5,718 bases of DNA from JAAYVZ01 sp035403265 (GCA_035403265.1 DAONEV010000289.1:1-5718); one strand, 5' to 3'; shown: positions 1 through 5,718, counted from the stretch's first letter. Program-made: numbers and translations. The notes: generated from the sequence alone by a model not told the origin.

Positions 1-2249
1 CCTTCGCCCAGCCCGACCGACTGGTCTACCTGTCCACCGCGGACCCCAACAAGCACTTCCCAGGCTCGCGCACCCTGCCCCTCTCGGCGCCCTGCTACCG
101 AGACCTGCAGGAGCGGCAGCGGGTCTTCGCGGGCGTCGCCGCCTCCCAGCCCAGGGGCTACACCCTGACCGGTCCGGGGGAGACCGAACGGGTGCCGGGG
201 CTGCGGGTGACAGGGTCCTTCTTCCAGGTCCTCGGCGCCCAGGCCGCACTGGGCAGGGTGCTGCAACCCTCGGACGAGCATGGGTCGAGCGTCGTCGTCC
301 TGTCGCACGGCCTCTGGGCCAGACGCTATGGCGGGGACCCGGCCATGGTCGGGCAGAGCGTCATCCTCGACGGCACGGCACACCTGGTGGTGGGCGTGAT
401 GCCTCCCGGCTTCGCCTGGCCGGCCGAGCCACAGGTCTTCGTTCCCGATCCTCCCAACCCGGAGGAGCTGGCGGGCGCCAGGGGGACGCTGGCCTTCAAT
501 GTCGTCGCGCGAATGCAATCCGGCATCTCCGTCGAGCAGGCGAGGAGCTCCATGGAGAAGCTGGGACAGCAGCTCCAGGAGGAGTTTCCGGAGGCCAGGG
601 AGTGGAGCATCGGCACGACGAAGCTGTGGGAGTTCTTCTACGGCGATCGGCGACCCGCCTCGCGCCTGCTGCTGCTCACCGGGATCTTCGTCCTGATCAT
701 CGCCTGCGCCAACCTGGCCAACCTGATGGTCTCCCGGGCGGCCACCCGGCAGCGCGAGATGGCGCTCCGCGCGGCGCTCGGTGGCGGATGGAAAGAGCGG
801 CTTCGACCCTTTCTGGCCGACGGCTTCGTGCTGTCAATCGCAGGTGGTGGCCTTGGGCTGCTCCTGGCCGGGGGGTTGAGCGGCGTCCTGCGTCCATACG
901 TGCCCCCGGAGCTCCTGCGCTCCTACGGTCTGGATCTCAGGGTGCTGGGCTTCACCCTGGGCGTGTCGGTGATGACCACGCTGGTGGCCGGCCTCGTCCC
1001 GACCGTCCTGCTCTCGCGACTCCACCTTGCCCGGTGCCTGCGGGAAGGGGACCGGGGCGCCAGCGGGCACTCCCAGGAGTGGCTGCGGAGCGTGCTGGTC
1101 ACCGCCCAGGTGGCCCTGACCCTGGCGCTCCTGGTGAGCTTCGGCGCGCTCTGGCAGAGCCTGCAGAAGCTGCAGCAGGCGCCCATGGGGTTCGAGGCCG
1201 ACCGCGCGCTGGCCTTCACCGTGAGACCGGACGCCCAGCAGCTCCCGGAGGAGGCCCAGCAGGTGGCGTTCGTGCGCCAGATCGTCCGCGGCCTCTCGGA
1301 GCTCCCGGGCGTCACAGCGGTGGGCTCCATCAGCGCAACGCCGATGAGCGGCGGCGCCAGTGGGGACTTCATCATCCCGGGGCGAGAGCGCGAGAGCTAC
1401 GCCGCCCACTACCGCTCCACAAGCCCCGGCGGCCTCGAGGCCCTCGGCATGACGCTGCTCAAGGGGAGGGGGTTCGGGGACGCGGACTGCCAGGACCGCC
1501 CGGAGAGCGTCATCGTCAGTCGCTCCCTCGCGGCACGCTGCTGGCCGGGCCAGGACCCGATCGGGAAGACCATCCTCAAGAAGATGTACGACGACGTTGG
1601 CACCACGTTCCGGATCGTCGGCGTGGTGGAGGATGTGCGTCACGAAGGGCCTGCGGTGGACCGCAACCTGGAGACGATCTACTGGCCCGCCCACGGGGTC
1701 GGCTGGGGAGACTCGTGTCGAATCGTCGTCCGAGCCGACGGGAATCCAATGGCGCTGATCCCCACCATCCGGGCTTTCGTGAAAAGGGTCGCACCGGACC
1801 TACCCCTCACCGGCATCCAGACCCTCCGATCGGTGCTCAACACGAATCTCGAGACCTCCAGGACCCAGGCCACCCTCATGGGGCTGCTGGCCGCGATTGC
1901 ACTCGGTCTCGCCGTGGCGGGAATCTACGGCGTGATGGCCCATTCCGTCGCCCTGCGCACACGGGAAATCGGCATCCGCAAGGCCCTGGGCGGCCAGGAT
2001 CGGCAGGTGGTCTGGGAGATCGTCCGACGGGGCATGGTGCTCACGGCACTTGGCCTCGGCGCCGGTGTCGTGCTGACCGCGGGGCTGGGCCGCGTCCTGG
2101 CCACCCAGGTCTATGGCGTCTCCGCCACCGACCCCCTCTCGATCGCCCTGGCAAGCCTCGCCTTCGGTCTCGTCGCGCTTGCCGCTTCCCTCATCCCCGC
2201 CTCCCGGGCGGCCCGGATGAGTCCCGTGGATGCCCTGCGTTCGGAGTGA
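1..2249 (+). CDS. ADOP-type ABC transporter permease (MacB/FtsX duplicated permease), 5' partial
   Basis: An inner-membrane permease of the MacB/FtsX superfamily, in the duplicated form called ADOP. No ATP-binding domain is present, so it would need a separate ATPase; the substrate is unknown. The frame is already open at position 3, giving 748 visible residues. About 50-70 N-terminal residues, including the first membrane helix, are probably missing. The GTG at 192 is internal, because typical MacB periplasmic-domain sequence precedes it (visible residues 1-63). Order of parts: first MacB_PCD domain to about residue 215; FtsX helices near 222-243, 271-294 and 314-337, with the loop TRQREMALRAALGG at 248-261; a helix near 364-384; second PCD about 403-620; FtsX helices near 625-649, 675-697 and 714-741, with the loop RTREIGIRKALGG at 652-664. 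The repeated loop shows the internal duplication. The C-terminus (SRAARMSPVDALRSE) is typical and complete. The family call is firm; the transport role is inferred. Confidence 0.94.
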   Translation, partial: FAQPDRLVYLSTADPNKHFPGSRTLPLSAPCYRDLQERQRVFAGVAASQPRGYTLTGPGETERVPGLRVTGSFFQVLGAQAALGRVLQPSDEHGSSVVVLSHGLWARRYGGDPAMVGQSVILDGTAHLVVGVMPPGFAWPAEPQVFVPDPPNPEELAGARGTLAFNVVARMQSGISVEQARSSMEKLGQQLQEEFPEAREWSIGTTKLWEFFYGDRRPASRLLLLTGIFVLIIACANLANLMVSRAATRQREMALRAALGGGWKERLRPFLADGFVLSIAGGGLGLLLAGGLSGVLRPYVPPELLRSYGLDLRVLGFTLGVSVMTTLVAGLVPTVLLSRLHLARCLREGDRGASGHSQEWLRSVLVTAQVALTLALLVSFGALWQSLQKLQQAPMGFEADRALAFTVRPDAQQLPEEAQQVAFVRQIVRGLSELPGVTAVGSISATPMSGGASGDFIIPGRERESYAAHYRSTSPGGLEALGMTLLKGRGFGDADCQDRPESVIVSRSLAARCWPGQDPIGKTILKKMYDDVGTTFRIVGVVEDVRHEGPAVDRNLETIYWPAHGVGWGDSCRIVVRADGNPMALIPTIRAFVKRVAPDLPLTGIQTLRSVLNTNLETSRTQATLMGLLAAIALGLAVAGIYGVMAHSVALRTREIGIRKALGGQDRQVVWEIVRRGMVLTALGLGAGVVLTAGLGRVLATQVYGVSATDPLSIALASLAFGLVALAASLIPASRAARMSPVDALRSE

Positions 2250-2251
2250 AT

Positions 2252-3436
2252 CTACGGCTCATCGAGTCCCGCGCCGATCGCGGGACCCAGCGCCGCGAGA
2301 TCCGTCCAGGACAGGGCCTGGATGTCCCGCACGGCGTGACGCTCGCTGCCGCCGTAGACGAGGAAGCGCGGGCCGACCCGGTTGCCGGCGAGCCGGGCGA
2401 AGTGGTCGAGCCCCTTCCACGCCTCGGCGCTCAGGGTCGCACCCGACTTGAGCTCCACCGGCACGAGGCTGGCACCGACCTCGGCGACCACGTCGACCTC
2501 GTGCCCCTCGCGATCGCGCCAGAAGAACAGGTTCGACGGCAGCGCGCGGTTGGTCCGCATCTTCACCATCTCGCTGACGACGAAGGTCTCGAAGATGGCC
2601 CCGCGCAGGGGGTGCGTCTCGAGCTGCCGAGCGGTCTGGACGCCCATGAGCCAGGCCGCCAGCCCGGTGTCGAAGAAGTAGAGCTTCGGCGTCTTGACCA
2701 GCCGCTTGGCGAAGTTGTCATGGTGGGGCCGGAGCAGGAAGACGATGTAGCTGGCCTCGAGAATCGATATCCACGCGCGGGCCGTGTTGTGGGTGATGCC
2801 GGCGTCGACCGCGAGCTGGGAGAGATTGAGGAGCTGCCCGGTCCGGCCCGCGCAAAGACGGACGAACCCCTGAAAGGCGTTGAGGTCGCGAATGTTGACG
2901 AGCTGTCGGACGTCGCGCTCCAGGTAGGTCTGGGCGTAGCCCGCGTACCACACGGTCGGGTCGAGATTCCGGTCATGGACAGGCGGGTAGAGCCCGCGGT
3001 GCAGAGCCTCGTCGAGGCTCGGGGAGCCGCCGCCGTAGACCTCGTCCGCGGCAAACGGCAGGAGCTGGACCAAAGCCACCCGGCCGGCCAGCGACTGCGT
3101 CACGCGCGACATCAGGCCCAGTTGCTGGGAACCGGTCAGGATGAAGCGCCCCATCGCCGGCTCCCGGTCGATGACACCCTGGAGGTACGAGAGCAGCTCC
3201 GGGCAGTGCTGAACCTCGTCGAGGATCGCGCCCTTCCGGTGTTTGTCCAGGAAGCGGCGCGGGTCGTCGGTGGCCAGGAGCCTGGAATCGGGGTCCTCGA
3301 GCGACACGTACGGATGATCCGGGAACAGCGCTCTGGCCAGCGTGGTCTTGCCCGACTGCCGCGGCCCGGTGATGACAATCGCCGGATAGCCCTCCGCGAG
3401 ACTTCGGATGGTGCGGCCTGCGTGTCGCTCGATCAT
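2252..3436 (-). CDS. AAA_14/DUF4143-family ATPase, intact
   Basis: A 394-residue P-loop ATPase with a C-terminal DUF4143 domain, close to the usual family length. Walker A is GPRQSGKTT (residues 24-32), Walker B is AILDEVQ (70-76, acidic pair D73-E74), and FILTGSQ (98-104) fits sensor 1. R119 in LAGRV is a candidate arginine finger. A winged-helix-like stretch covers about 203-235 (LNLSQLAVDAGITHNTARAW onward). The end resembles a PD-(D/E)xK nuclease fold: E283, then E313-V-D315, then E328-L-K330. The family is widespread and often mobile; its cellular role is not established, and toxin-antitoxin-like or DNA-linked roles are only proposals. Nuclease activity is not implied by these residues alone. 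The ATG at 3434-3436 is preceded 5 nt upstream by AAGGTG. The gene converges on the permease, with 2 bp between stop codons, and probably stands alone under the promoter at 3443-3471. Confidence 0.95.
   Translation of the reverse strand: MIERHAGRTIRSLAEGYPAIVITGPRQSGKTTLARALFPDHPYVSLEDPDSRLLATDDPRRFLDKHRKGAILDEVQHCPELLSYLQGVIDREPAMGRFILTGSQQLGLMSRVTQSLAGRVALVQLLPFAADEVYGGGSPSLDEALHRGLYPPVHDRNLDPTVWYAGYAQTYLERDVRQLVNIRDLNAFQGFVRLCAGRTGQLLNLSQLAVDAGITHNTARAWISILEASYIVFLLRPHHDNFAKRLVKTPKLYFFDTGLAAWLMGVQTARQLETHPLRGAIFETFVVSEMVKMRTNRALPSNLFFWRDREGHEVDVVAEVGASLVPVELKSGATLSAEAWKGLDHFARLAGNRVGPRFLVYGGSERHAVRDIQALSWTDLAALGPAIGAGLDEP
2266..2286 (+). terminator. GC-rich hairpin, possible terminator of the permease gene
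   Basis: GTCCCGCG (2266-2273) and CGCGGGAC (2279-2286) form a perfect 8-bp stem with a 5-nt loop, starting 17 nt after the permease stop. It lies inside the last codons of the convergent ATPase gene (encoding GPAIGAG), because there is no intergenic space. No T-tract follows, so this is not a canonical intrinsic terminator. It may slow or stabilise the 3' end, or be a by-product of GC-rich codons. Confidence 0.35.
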
Positions 3437-3441
3437 GACGA

Positions 3442-3447
3442 CACCTT
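3442..3447 (-). promoter_or_regulatory. Shine-Dalgarno of the DUF4143 ATPase
   Basis: On the minus strand AAGGTG lies 5 nt before the ATG at 3436, which supports that start. It overlaps the candidate -10 hexamer by five bases. If the promoter is used as drawn, the transcript would begin near the ATG and this site would not be in the mRNA; either the promoter or the ribosome site may therefore be the real signal. Confidence 0.6.
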
Positions 3448-3471
3448 AGCCCCGACTCCGCTAATTGTCAA
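3443..3471 (-). promoter_or_regulatory. candidate sigma70-type promoter of the DUF4143 ATPase
   Basis: On the minus strand a perfect TTGACA (3466-3471) is followed after exactly 17 bp by TAAGGT (3443-3448). The latter matches the -10 consensus only at its first, second and last positions. Transcription would then start at or next to the ATG, giving a nearly leaderless mRNA. The -35 box sits in the only AT-rich patch of the region and overlaps an inverted repeat, so repression by a dyad-binding protein is plausible. No regulator gene is seen beside it. Confidence 0.45.
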
Positions 3472-3491
3472 TTCCATTTCCAATTAGCGGA
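3457..3491. repeat. 11-bp perfect inverted repeat over the ATPase promoter (operator-like dyad)
   Basis: TCCGCTAATTG (3457-3467) and CAATTAGCGGA (3481-3491) are exact reverse complements separated by 13 bp. A smaller palindrome, AATTGTCAATT (3463-3473), shares the left arm and contains most of the -35 box, so CAATT half-sites recur across the patch. The dyad lies upstream of the predicted transcription start, which fits a DNA-level protein-binding site better than an RNA hairpin. Alternatives are a recombination or insertion end, or a hairpin in a transcript coming from further upstream. The repeat is certain; its function is inferred. Confidence 0.8.
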
Positions 3492-3541
3492 TATCTCAAC
3501 AGCAGCGGCTCTTCTTCCGGCCCAAGACCTCACCCCCGGCC

Positions 3542-3703
3542 TCAGAAAGCTCCACGAGTGGCGAGTCGAACACCTGGGTGATCCCAGCGGGGCAGGTCGA
3601 GCTGGATGGGGACGGCGCGCTCGATGGCCTCCGGCTCCTCGGGCGTCACGCGGCCCAGAACCCGGGCGATGCGGTCATGAGTGGACCAGGCTCGCAAGAG
3701 GAA
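3542..3703 (-). pseudogene. possible MazF/PemK-type toxin, C-terminal remnant
   Basis: The minus strand is open for 53 codons, from just after an in-frame stop (3704-3706) to a TGA at 3542-3544. Residues 10-37 include DRIARVLGRVTPEE, then a helix with AIERAV, and QLDLP. This resembles the end of MazF/PemK toxins, where an arginine-rich R-x-x-R-x-x-GR segment is followed by S/T-P-E-E and a final helix ending in L-x-L. The N-terminal part of the fold is absent, and no start codon with a ribosome site is visible, so it would be a dead 3' fragment. The tail after QLDLP looks unrelated. It lies on the same strand as the ATPase and just upstream of it. The resemblance is from memory of the family and is short, so chance is possible. 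Confidence 0.37.
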
Positions 3704-3719
3704 TCAGCCGGCAGAACAA

Positions 3720-3747
3720 GCCTCCTCCCGTCTTCGTTGCAGGAGGC
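3720..3747 (+). promoter_or_regulatory. leader hairpin masking an AGGAGG sequence
   Basis: GCCTCCT (3720-3726) pairs perfectly with AGGAGGC (3741-3747) around a 14-nt loop, ending 25 nt before the hydrolase ATG. The right arm contains a perfect AGGAGG with no start codon at a suitable distance. The hairpin would hide this decoy ribosome site and leave the true one (3762-3766) free. No regulatory ligand or sensor is evident. Confidence 0.35.
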
Positions 3748-3761
3748 AGGTTCGAGATTCC

Positions 3762-3766
3762 GGAGG
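3762..3766 (+). promoter_or_regulatory. Shine-Dalgarno deciding the serine hydrolase start
   Basis: GGAGG lies 6 nt before the ATG at 3773. Neither the earlier in-frame ATG at 3578 nor the later one at 3797 has a comparable site. The 65 residues that the ATG at 3578 would add show no domain and would bury the signal peptide, so 3773 is chosen. Confidence 0.8.
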
Positions 3767-3772
3767 ACGAGG

Positions 3773-5014
3773 ATGACACTCGACAGACGACCCCTGATGA
3801 CAGCCTGGCTGGTGGCCGGCTGTCTCACCCTGGTTCGACCTGCCGCCCTGGCGCAGGAGATCGCCACGACCCCCGACGTGCAACAGAGGATCAAGACCTT
3901 TGAAAGCAGCCTCATGGCCATGCCCCAGGGACCACCAGAAACCGCTGCCCCGGCGGCCAAACCTCAGACCCTGGCCGACCGTATGGTCGCTGACAAGGTG
4001 CCCGGCGTCAGCATCGCGGTCATCGACGACTGGAAGGTCGAATGGACCAAGGCGTACGGCGAGATCAGGGCCGGCGGCGGCCCGGCCGTGACCACCGAGA
4101 CCCTCTTTGAAGCGGCCTCCACCACCAAGGCGCTGGTCGCCGCCACGGTGATGCACTACGTGGACACGGGACGCTTCAATCTGGACGCCGACGTCAACAC
4201 CTACCTGAAGTCCTGGAAGGTCCCGGAGAACGAGCTCACCAGGGACAAGCCGGTCACGCTCCGCCTGTTGCTGACCCATCGCGCCGGATTGCCATCGACC
4301 AGCATGGGATTCGACGAGAAGGCGGGGGCACCGACCCTGGTCCAGGTGGTCAAGGGCGAGGCCCCGGCCAGCAACAAGGCCGCCGTTCCGGAAGCGATCC
4401 CGGGCAGCACGTGGCAGTACTCCAACGTCGGCTACGCCTTGATCCAACTGATCCTCGAGGATGCCCTGGGGCAAGGCCTCGAGAAGACCATGGCCCAGGT
4501 CGTCTTCGAACCACTGGGGATGAAGACGTCCACGCTCGCCTATCCCCTGCCCGCCGCGCTGCGCGAGCGGGAAGCGCTGCCCCATGACGACAAGGGGATG
4601 GCCGCGCAGCCCCGGATGCACCCGACCGCCCAGGCCCAGGGCGGCCTGATGAGCACGCCCACCGAGCTGGCTGCCGCGCTCATCGAGCTGATGCGGGCCT
4701 ATCGAGGCGACTCTACCCGGCTGCTGAGCCGCGATGGGGCCCGGGCCATGTTCCACCCCGAGGTCGATCTCGACCCGCGTCTCTTTGGAACCCCGCTCAG
4801 CGAAGGCCTGGGGGTGTTCGTCAAGGGACAGGGGGCGACGTTGACGATTCTCCACCCAGGCAACAATGCCCCTGGTTCGGTGTGCTGGATGATCGGCTTT
4901 CCGCAACAGGGCAAAGGCGCCGTGTTCATGCTCAATGCCGCAAACGGCGAGCTGCTGGCATTTGAGATCCTGGCCGCCCTGGGTGGCGTCTATCACTGGC
5001 CGGCCCTGATGTGA
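3773..5014 (+). CDS. exported serine hydrolase, beta-lactamase class C / PBP4* / EstB family
   Basis: A 413-residue protein with the serine beta-lactamase fold. Family members act as esterases, D-amino-acid peptidases or beta-lactamases, and the substrate cannot be read from sequence. Residues 1-27 are a signal peptide: basic MTLDRR, a hydrophobic core, then A25-L-A27 before Q28. A lipobox-like V-A-G-C17 is also present, but the sequence after it stays hydrophobic, so ordinary signal peptidase cleavage is favoured. Active-site motifs: S116-T-T-K119 (nucleophile and general base), Y216-S-N218, and H361-P-G363 in place of the KTG of true beta-lactamases. L-L-T-H-R-A-G-L (166-173) and QGGLMSTPTELAAAL (289-303) are typical of the family. 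A linker rich in Ala and Pro (about 51-67) follows the signal peptide. The H-x-G box points to an esterase or peptidase-like enzyme rather than a drug-resistance enzyme. It appears to be transcribed alone. Confidence 0.94.
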   Translation: MTLDRRPLMTAWLVAGCLTLVRPAALAQEIATTPDVQQRIKTFESSLMAMPQGPPETAAPAAKPQTLADRMVADKVPGVSIAVIDDWKVEWTKAYGEIRAGGGPAVTTETLFEAASTTKALVAATVMHYVDTGRFNLDADVNTYLKSWKVPENELTRDKPVTLRLLLTHRAGLPSTSMGFDEKAGAPTLVQVVKGEAPASNKAAVPEAIPGSTWQYSNVGYALIQLILEDALGQGLEKTMAQVVFEPLGMKTSTLAYPLPAALREREALPHDDKGMAAQPRMHPTAQAQGGLMSTPTELAAALIELMRAYRGDSTRLLSRDGARAMFHPEVDLDPRLFGTPLSEGLGVFVKGQGATLTILHPGNNAPGSVCWMIGFPQQGKGAVFMLNAANGELLAFEILAALGGVYHWPALM

Positions 5015-5022
5015 GTCGCCCG

Positions 5023-5058
5023 CCGCAACCGGGGATCGCACCTCTGCCTGGGTTGCGG
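5023..5058 (+). terminator. stem-loop after the serine hydrolase, weak terminator candidate
   Basis: CCGCAACC (5023-5030) and GGTTGCGG (5051-5058) form a perfect 8-bp stem around a 20-nt loop, beginning 8 nt after the hydrolase stop. The position suits a transcript end, but the loop is long and no T-tract follows, so termination is uncertain. Confidence 0.33.
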
Positions 5059-5110
5059 GGCATCTCACCATAGAAGAGTCGAGGACGTCACCAATGCCGA
5101 GGGGACCCCG

Positions 5111-5423
5111 CGTGCTCATGGCTCGGCAGGCGTACCAGGTGCCATGAGCGAGGACAACCTGCTCGTGGAGACTGGCTCGCAGCTCATCCCCGTCGAGGTC
5201 AAGCTGGCGGCGACCCCGCAACCCGGCCGGAGCAAGGGGCATCGCGGCGCCGCGCCAGAACCTCGGAGACCGGCTCGGCAACGGCCATGTGGTTCACCCC
5301 GGCACCCTGACGCTGCCGCTGGGAGAGAAGACCGTCGCGCTTCTTTTCGGCGCGCTGGAGCGTTCCCTTGGAGCGTCCCGGGACACGCCTACTGGAGAGA
5401 TCGCAGCGGGGTACCTCTGCTAG
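5111..5423 (+). pseudogene. DUF4143-family ATPase, frameshifted C-terminal remnant
   Basis: Only the end of a DUF4143 ATPase survives. In the frame of position 5144 the reading includes NLLVETGSQLIPVEVKLAATP, the family's nuclease-like E-x-K strand (VEVK). Near 5224-5234 the homology moves to the next frame, continuing ARGIAAPRQNLGDRLGNGHV, then HPGTLTLPLGEKTVALLFGAL, ending about 5357, with the first stop at 5421-5423. Family members normally read K-L-S-A-T-P ... G-I ... DLGD ... HPG ... LPLG ... PF-x-AL without interruption, so the shift marks a decayed gene. Upstream, R-A-H-G (5111-5122) may be the W-R-T-H-G segment, already damaged; the Walker and winged-helix parts are absent. The sequence differs clearly from the intact copy at 2252-3436, so it is not a recent duplicate. 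The ATG at 5144 is not a credible start. Confidence 0.68.
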
Positions 5424-5440
5424 ACTCCGAGATCGGTAGG

Positions 5441-5718
5441 ATGGCCTTGAGAGCAGAAACCCGCCAGATCATTGCCGAGGTCGAGCAGGTAAGTGGTTTC
5501 CCTGTTCAGACCATAGCCGTTCCCGAGCTCGGCATGGTGGCGCGGATCACCACCTCGCCTCACATAACCGGGAGCTACCTCATCCAGTACCGTGCCGGTA
5601 TCCCCTTCAAGGATTACGCCGTCGCCTTCCAGTGTGGGCACGTCCTGCGGCTTCTCTCTCTGCCGGAGTCGGAGCGGCTTCAGTTCGCGACCACAGATGC
5701 CACGACCCAGTGGGCAGT
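5441..5718 (+). CDS. unrecognised protein with a degenerate HExxH-like motif, 3' partial
   Basis: The frame is open from ATG 5441 to the end of the window, giving 92 codons and no stop. Codon use looks coding: third positions are mostly G or C and the protein has a balanced composition. The first 20 residues look helical (ALRAETRQIIAEVEQVSG). A strand-like middle (SYLIQYRAGIPFKDYAVAF, 45-63) leads into Q64-C-G-H67-V-L-R70. This resembles the H-E-C-G-H-x-L-R helix of M78/IrrE-like zinc peptidases, with F63 and Q64 replacing the metal-binding His and catalytic Glu. If so, it would be a non-catalytic relative; the link is tentative. The ribosome site is weak (GGTAGG abuts the ATG). TGCTAGACT at 5418-5426 resembles an extended -10 element, but no -35 is visible. 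The true start could differ. Confidence 0.55.
   Translation, partial: MALRAETRQIIAEVEQVSGFPVQTIAVPELGMVARITTSPHITGSYLIQYRAGIPFKDYAVAFQCGHVLRLLSLPESERLQFATTDATTQWA

Noticed and set aside
834..1694. A 286-codon minus-strand open frame within the permease
   Set aside because: It lies antisense to conserved permease domains; composition is typical of a shadow frame.
602..3487. A 961-codon plus-strand open frame across the permease and antisense to the ATPase
   Set aside because: It overlaps two firmly identified genes, its protein is dominated by Arg, Gly, Pro and Ala, and it shows no domain. Long open antisense and off-frame stretches are expected in GC-rich DNA.
3465..3497. A plus-strand promoter (TTGTCA at 3465) for the hydrolase
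   Set aside because: No acceptable -10 hexamer lies 16-18 bp downstream; the match arises from the palindrome around the minus-strand -35 box.
3578..3772. An upstream ATG that would extend the hydrolase by 65 residues
   Set aside because: It has no good ribosome site, the added sequence has no family resemblance, and it would place the signal peptide internally.
5094..5146. A 17-codon small ORF (ATG 5094 to TGA 5145) before the DUF4143 remnant
   Set aside because: There is no ribosome site or recognisable peptide, and it overlaps the decayed ATPase sequence.
3704..5281. A 525-codon minus-strand open frame antisense to the serine hydrolase
   Set aside because: It is antisense to a gene with clear motifs and a signal peptide. 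The translation is low-complexity (Gly, Arg, His, Asp rich) and matches nothing known to me.
5420..5641. A minus-strand 73-codon frame near the right edge
   Set aside because: It is antisense to the better-supported plus-strand gene at 5441 and has no ribosome site or domain.
1..5718. CRISPR arrays, tRNA or rRNA genes, and insertion sequence ends
   Set aside because: I see no regularly spaced repeats, no tRNA-like cloverleaf or rRNA sequence, no transposase, and no matching terminal repeats around any gene.

Overview
The window is GC-rich throughout and looks like a chromosomal segment of a soil or sediment bacterium. An Acidobacteriota-like host, or another phylum that expands the same families, is the best guess. 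The main reason is a duplicated FtsX/MacB-type permease of the ADOP class, followed nearby by an exported class C beta-lactamase-fold serine hydrolase. The taxonomic call is inference from gene content only.

Layout, left to right. (1) Positions 1-2249, plus strand: a permease gene whose 5' end lies outside the window. It has two MacB-type periplasmic domains and two FtsX permease modules. (2) Positions 2252-3436, minus strand: an intact AAA_14/DUF4143-family ATPase of 394 residues. It converges on the permease with only 2 bp between the stop codons, and a GC-rich hairpin suited to ending permease transcription lies inside its 3' coding end. (3) Positions 3437-3772: a gene-free stretch. It holds the ATPase Shine-Dalgarno and a candidate sigma70-type promoter, and an 11-bp perfect inverted repeat in an AT-rich patch overlapping the -35 box. 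It also holds a minus-strand fragment resembling the C-terminus of a MazF/PemK toxin, and a small hairpin in front of the next gene. (4) Positions 3773-5014, plus strand: a secreted serine hydrolase of the beta-lactamase/PBP4*/EstB type with all three active-site motifs. (5) Positions 5015-5440: a weak terminator-like hairpin, then the frameshifted C-terminal remnant of a second DUF4143 ATPase, on the plus strand. (6) Positions 5441-5718, plus strand: the start of an unrecognised gene that runs off the window. It carries a motif resembling a zinc-peptidase HExxH box that has lost its first His and its Glu.

The permease and the hydrolase are ordinary cell-envelope genes. The rest (intact DUF4143 ATPase, DUF4143 remnant, MazF-like scrap) is the kind of toxin-antitoxin-like material that turns over quickly in bacterial chromosomes, so the intergenic spaces around the hydrolase look like repeated landing and decay sites. 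Nothing shows that these genes form one pathway. The most interesting non-coding signal is the dyad over the ATPase promoter. I do not see a clearly new multi-gene system.
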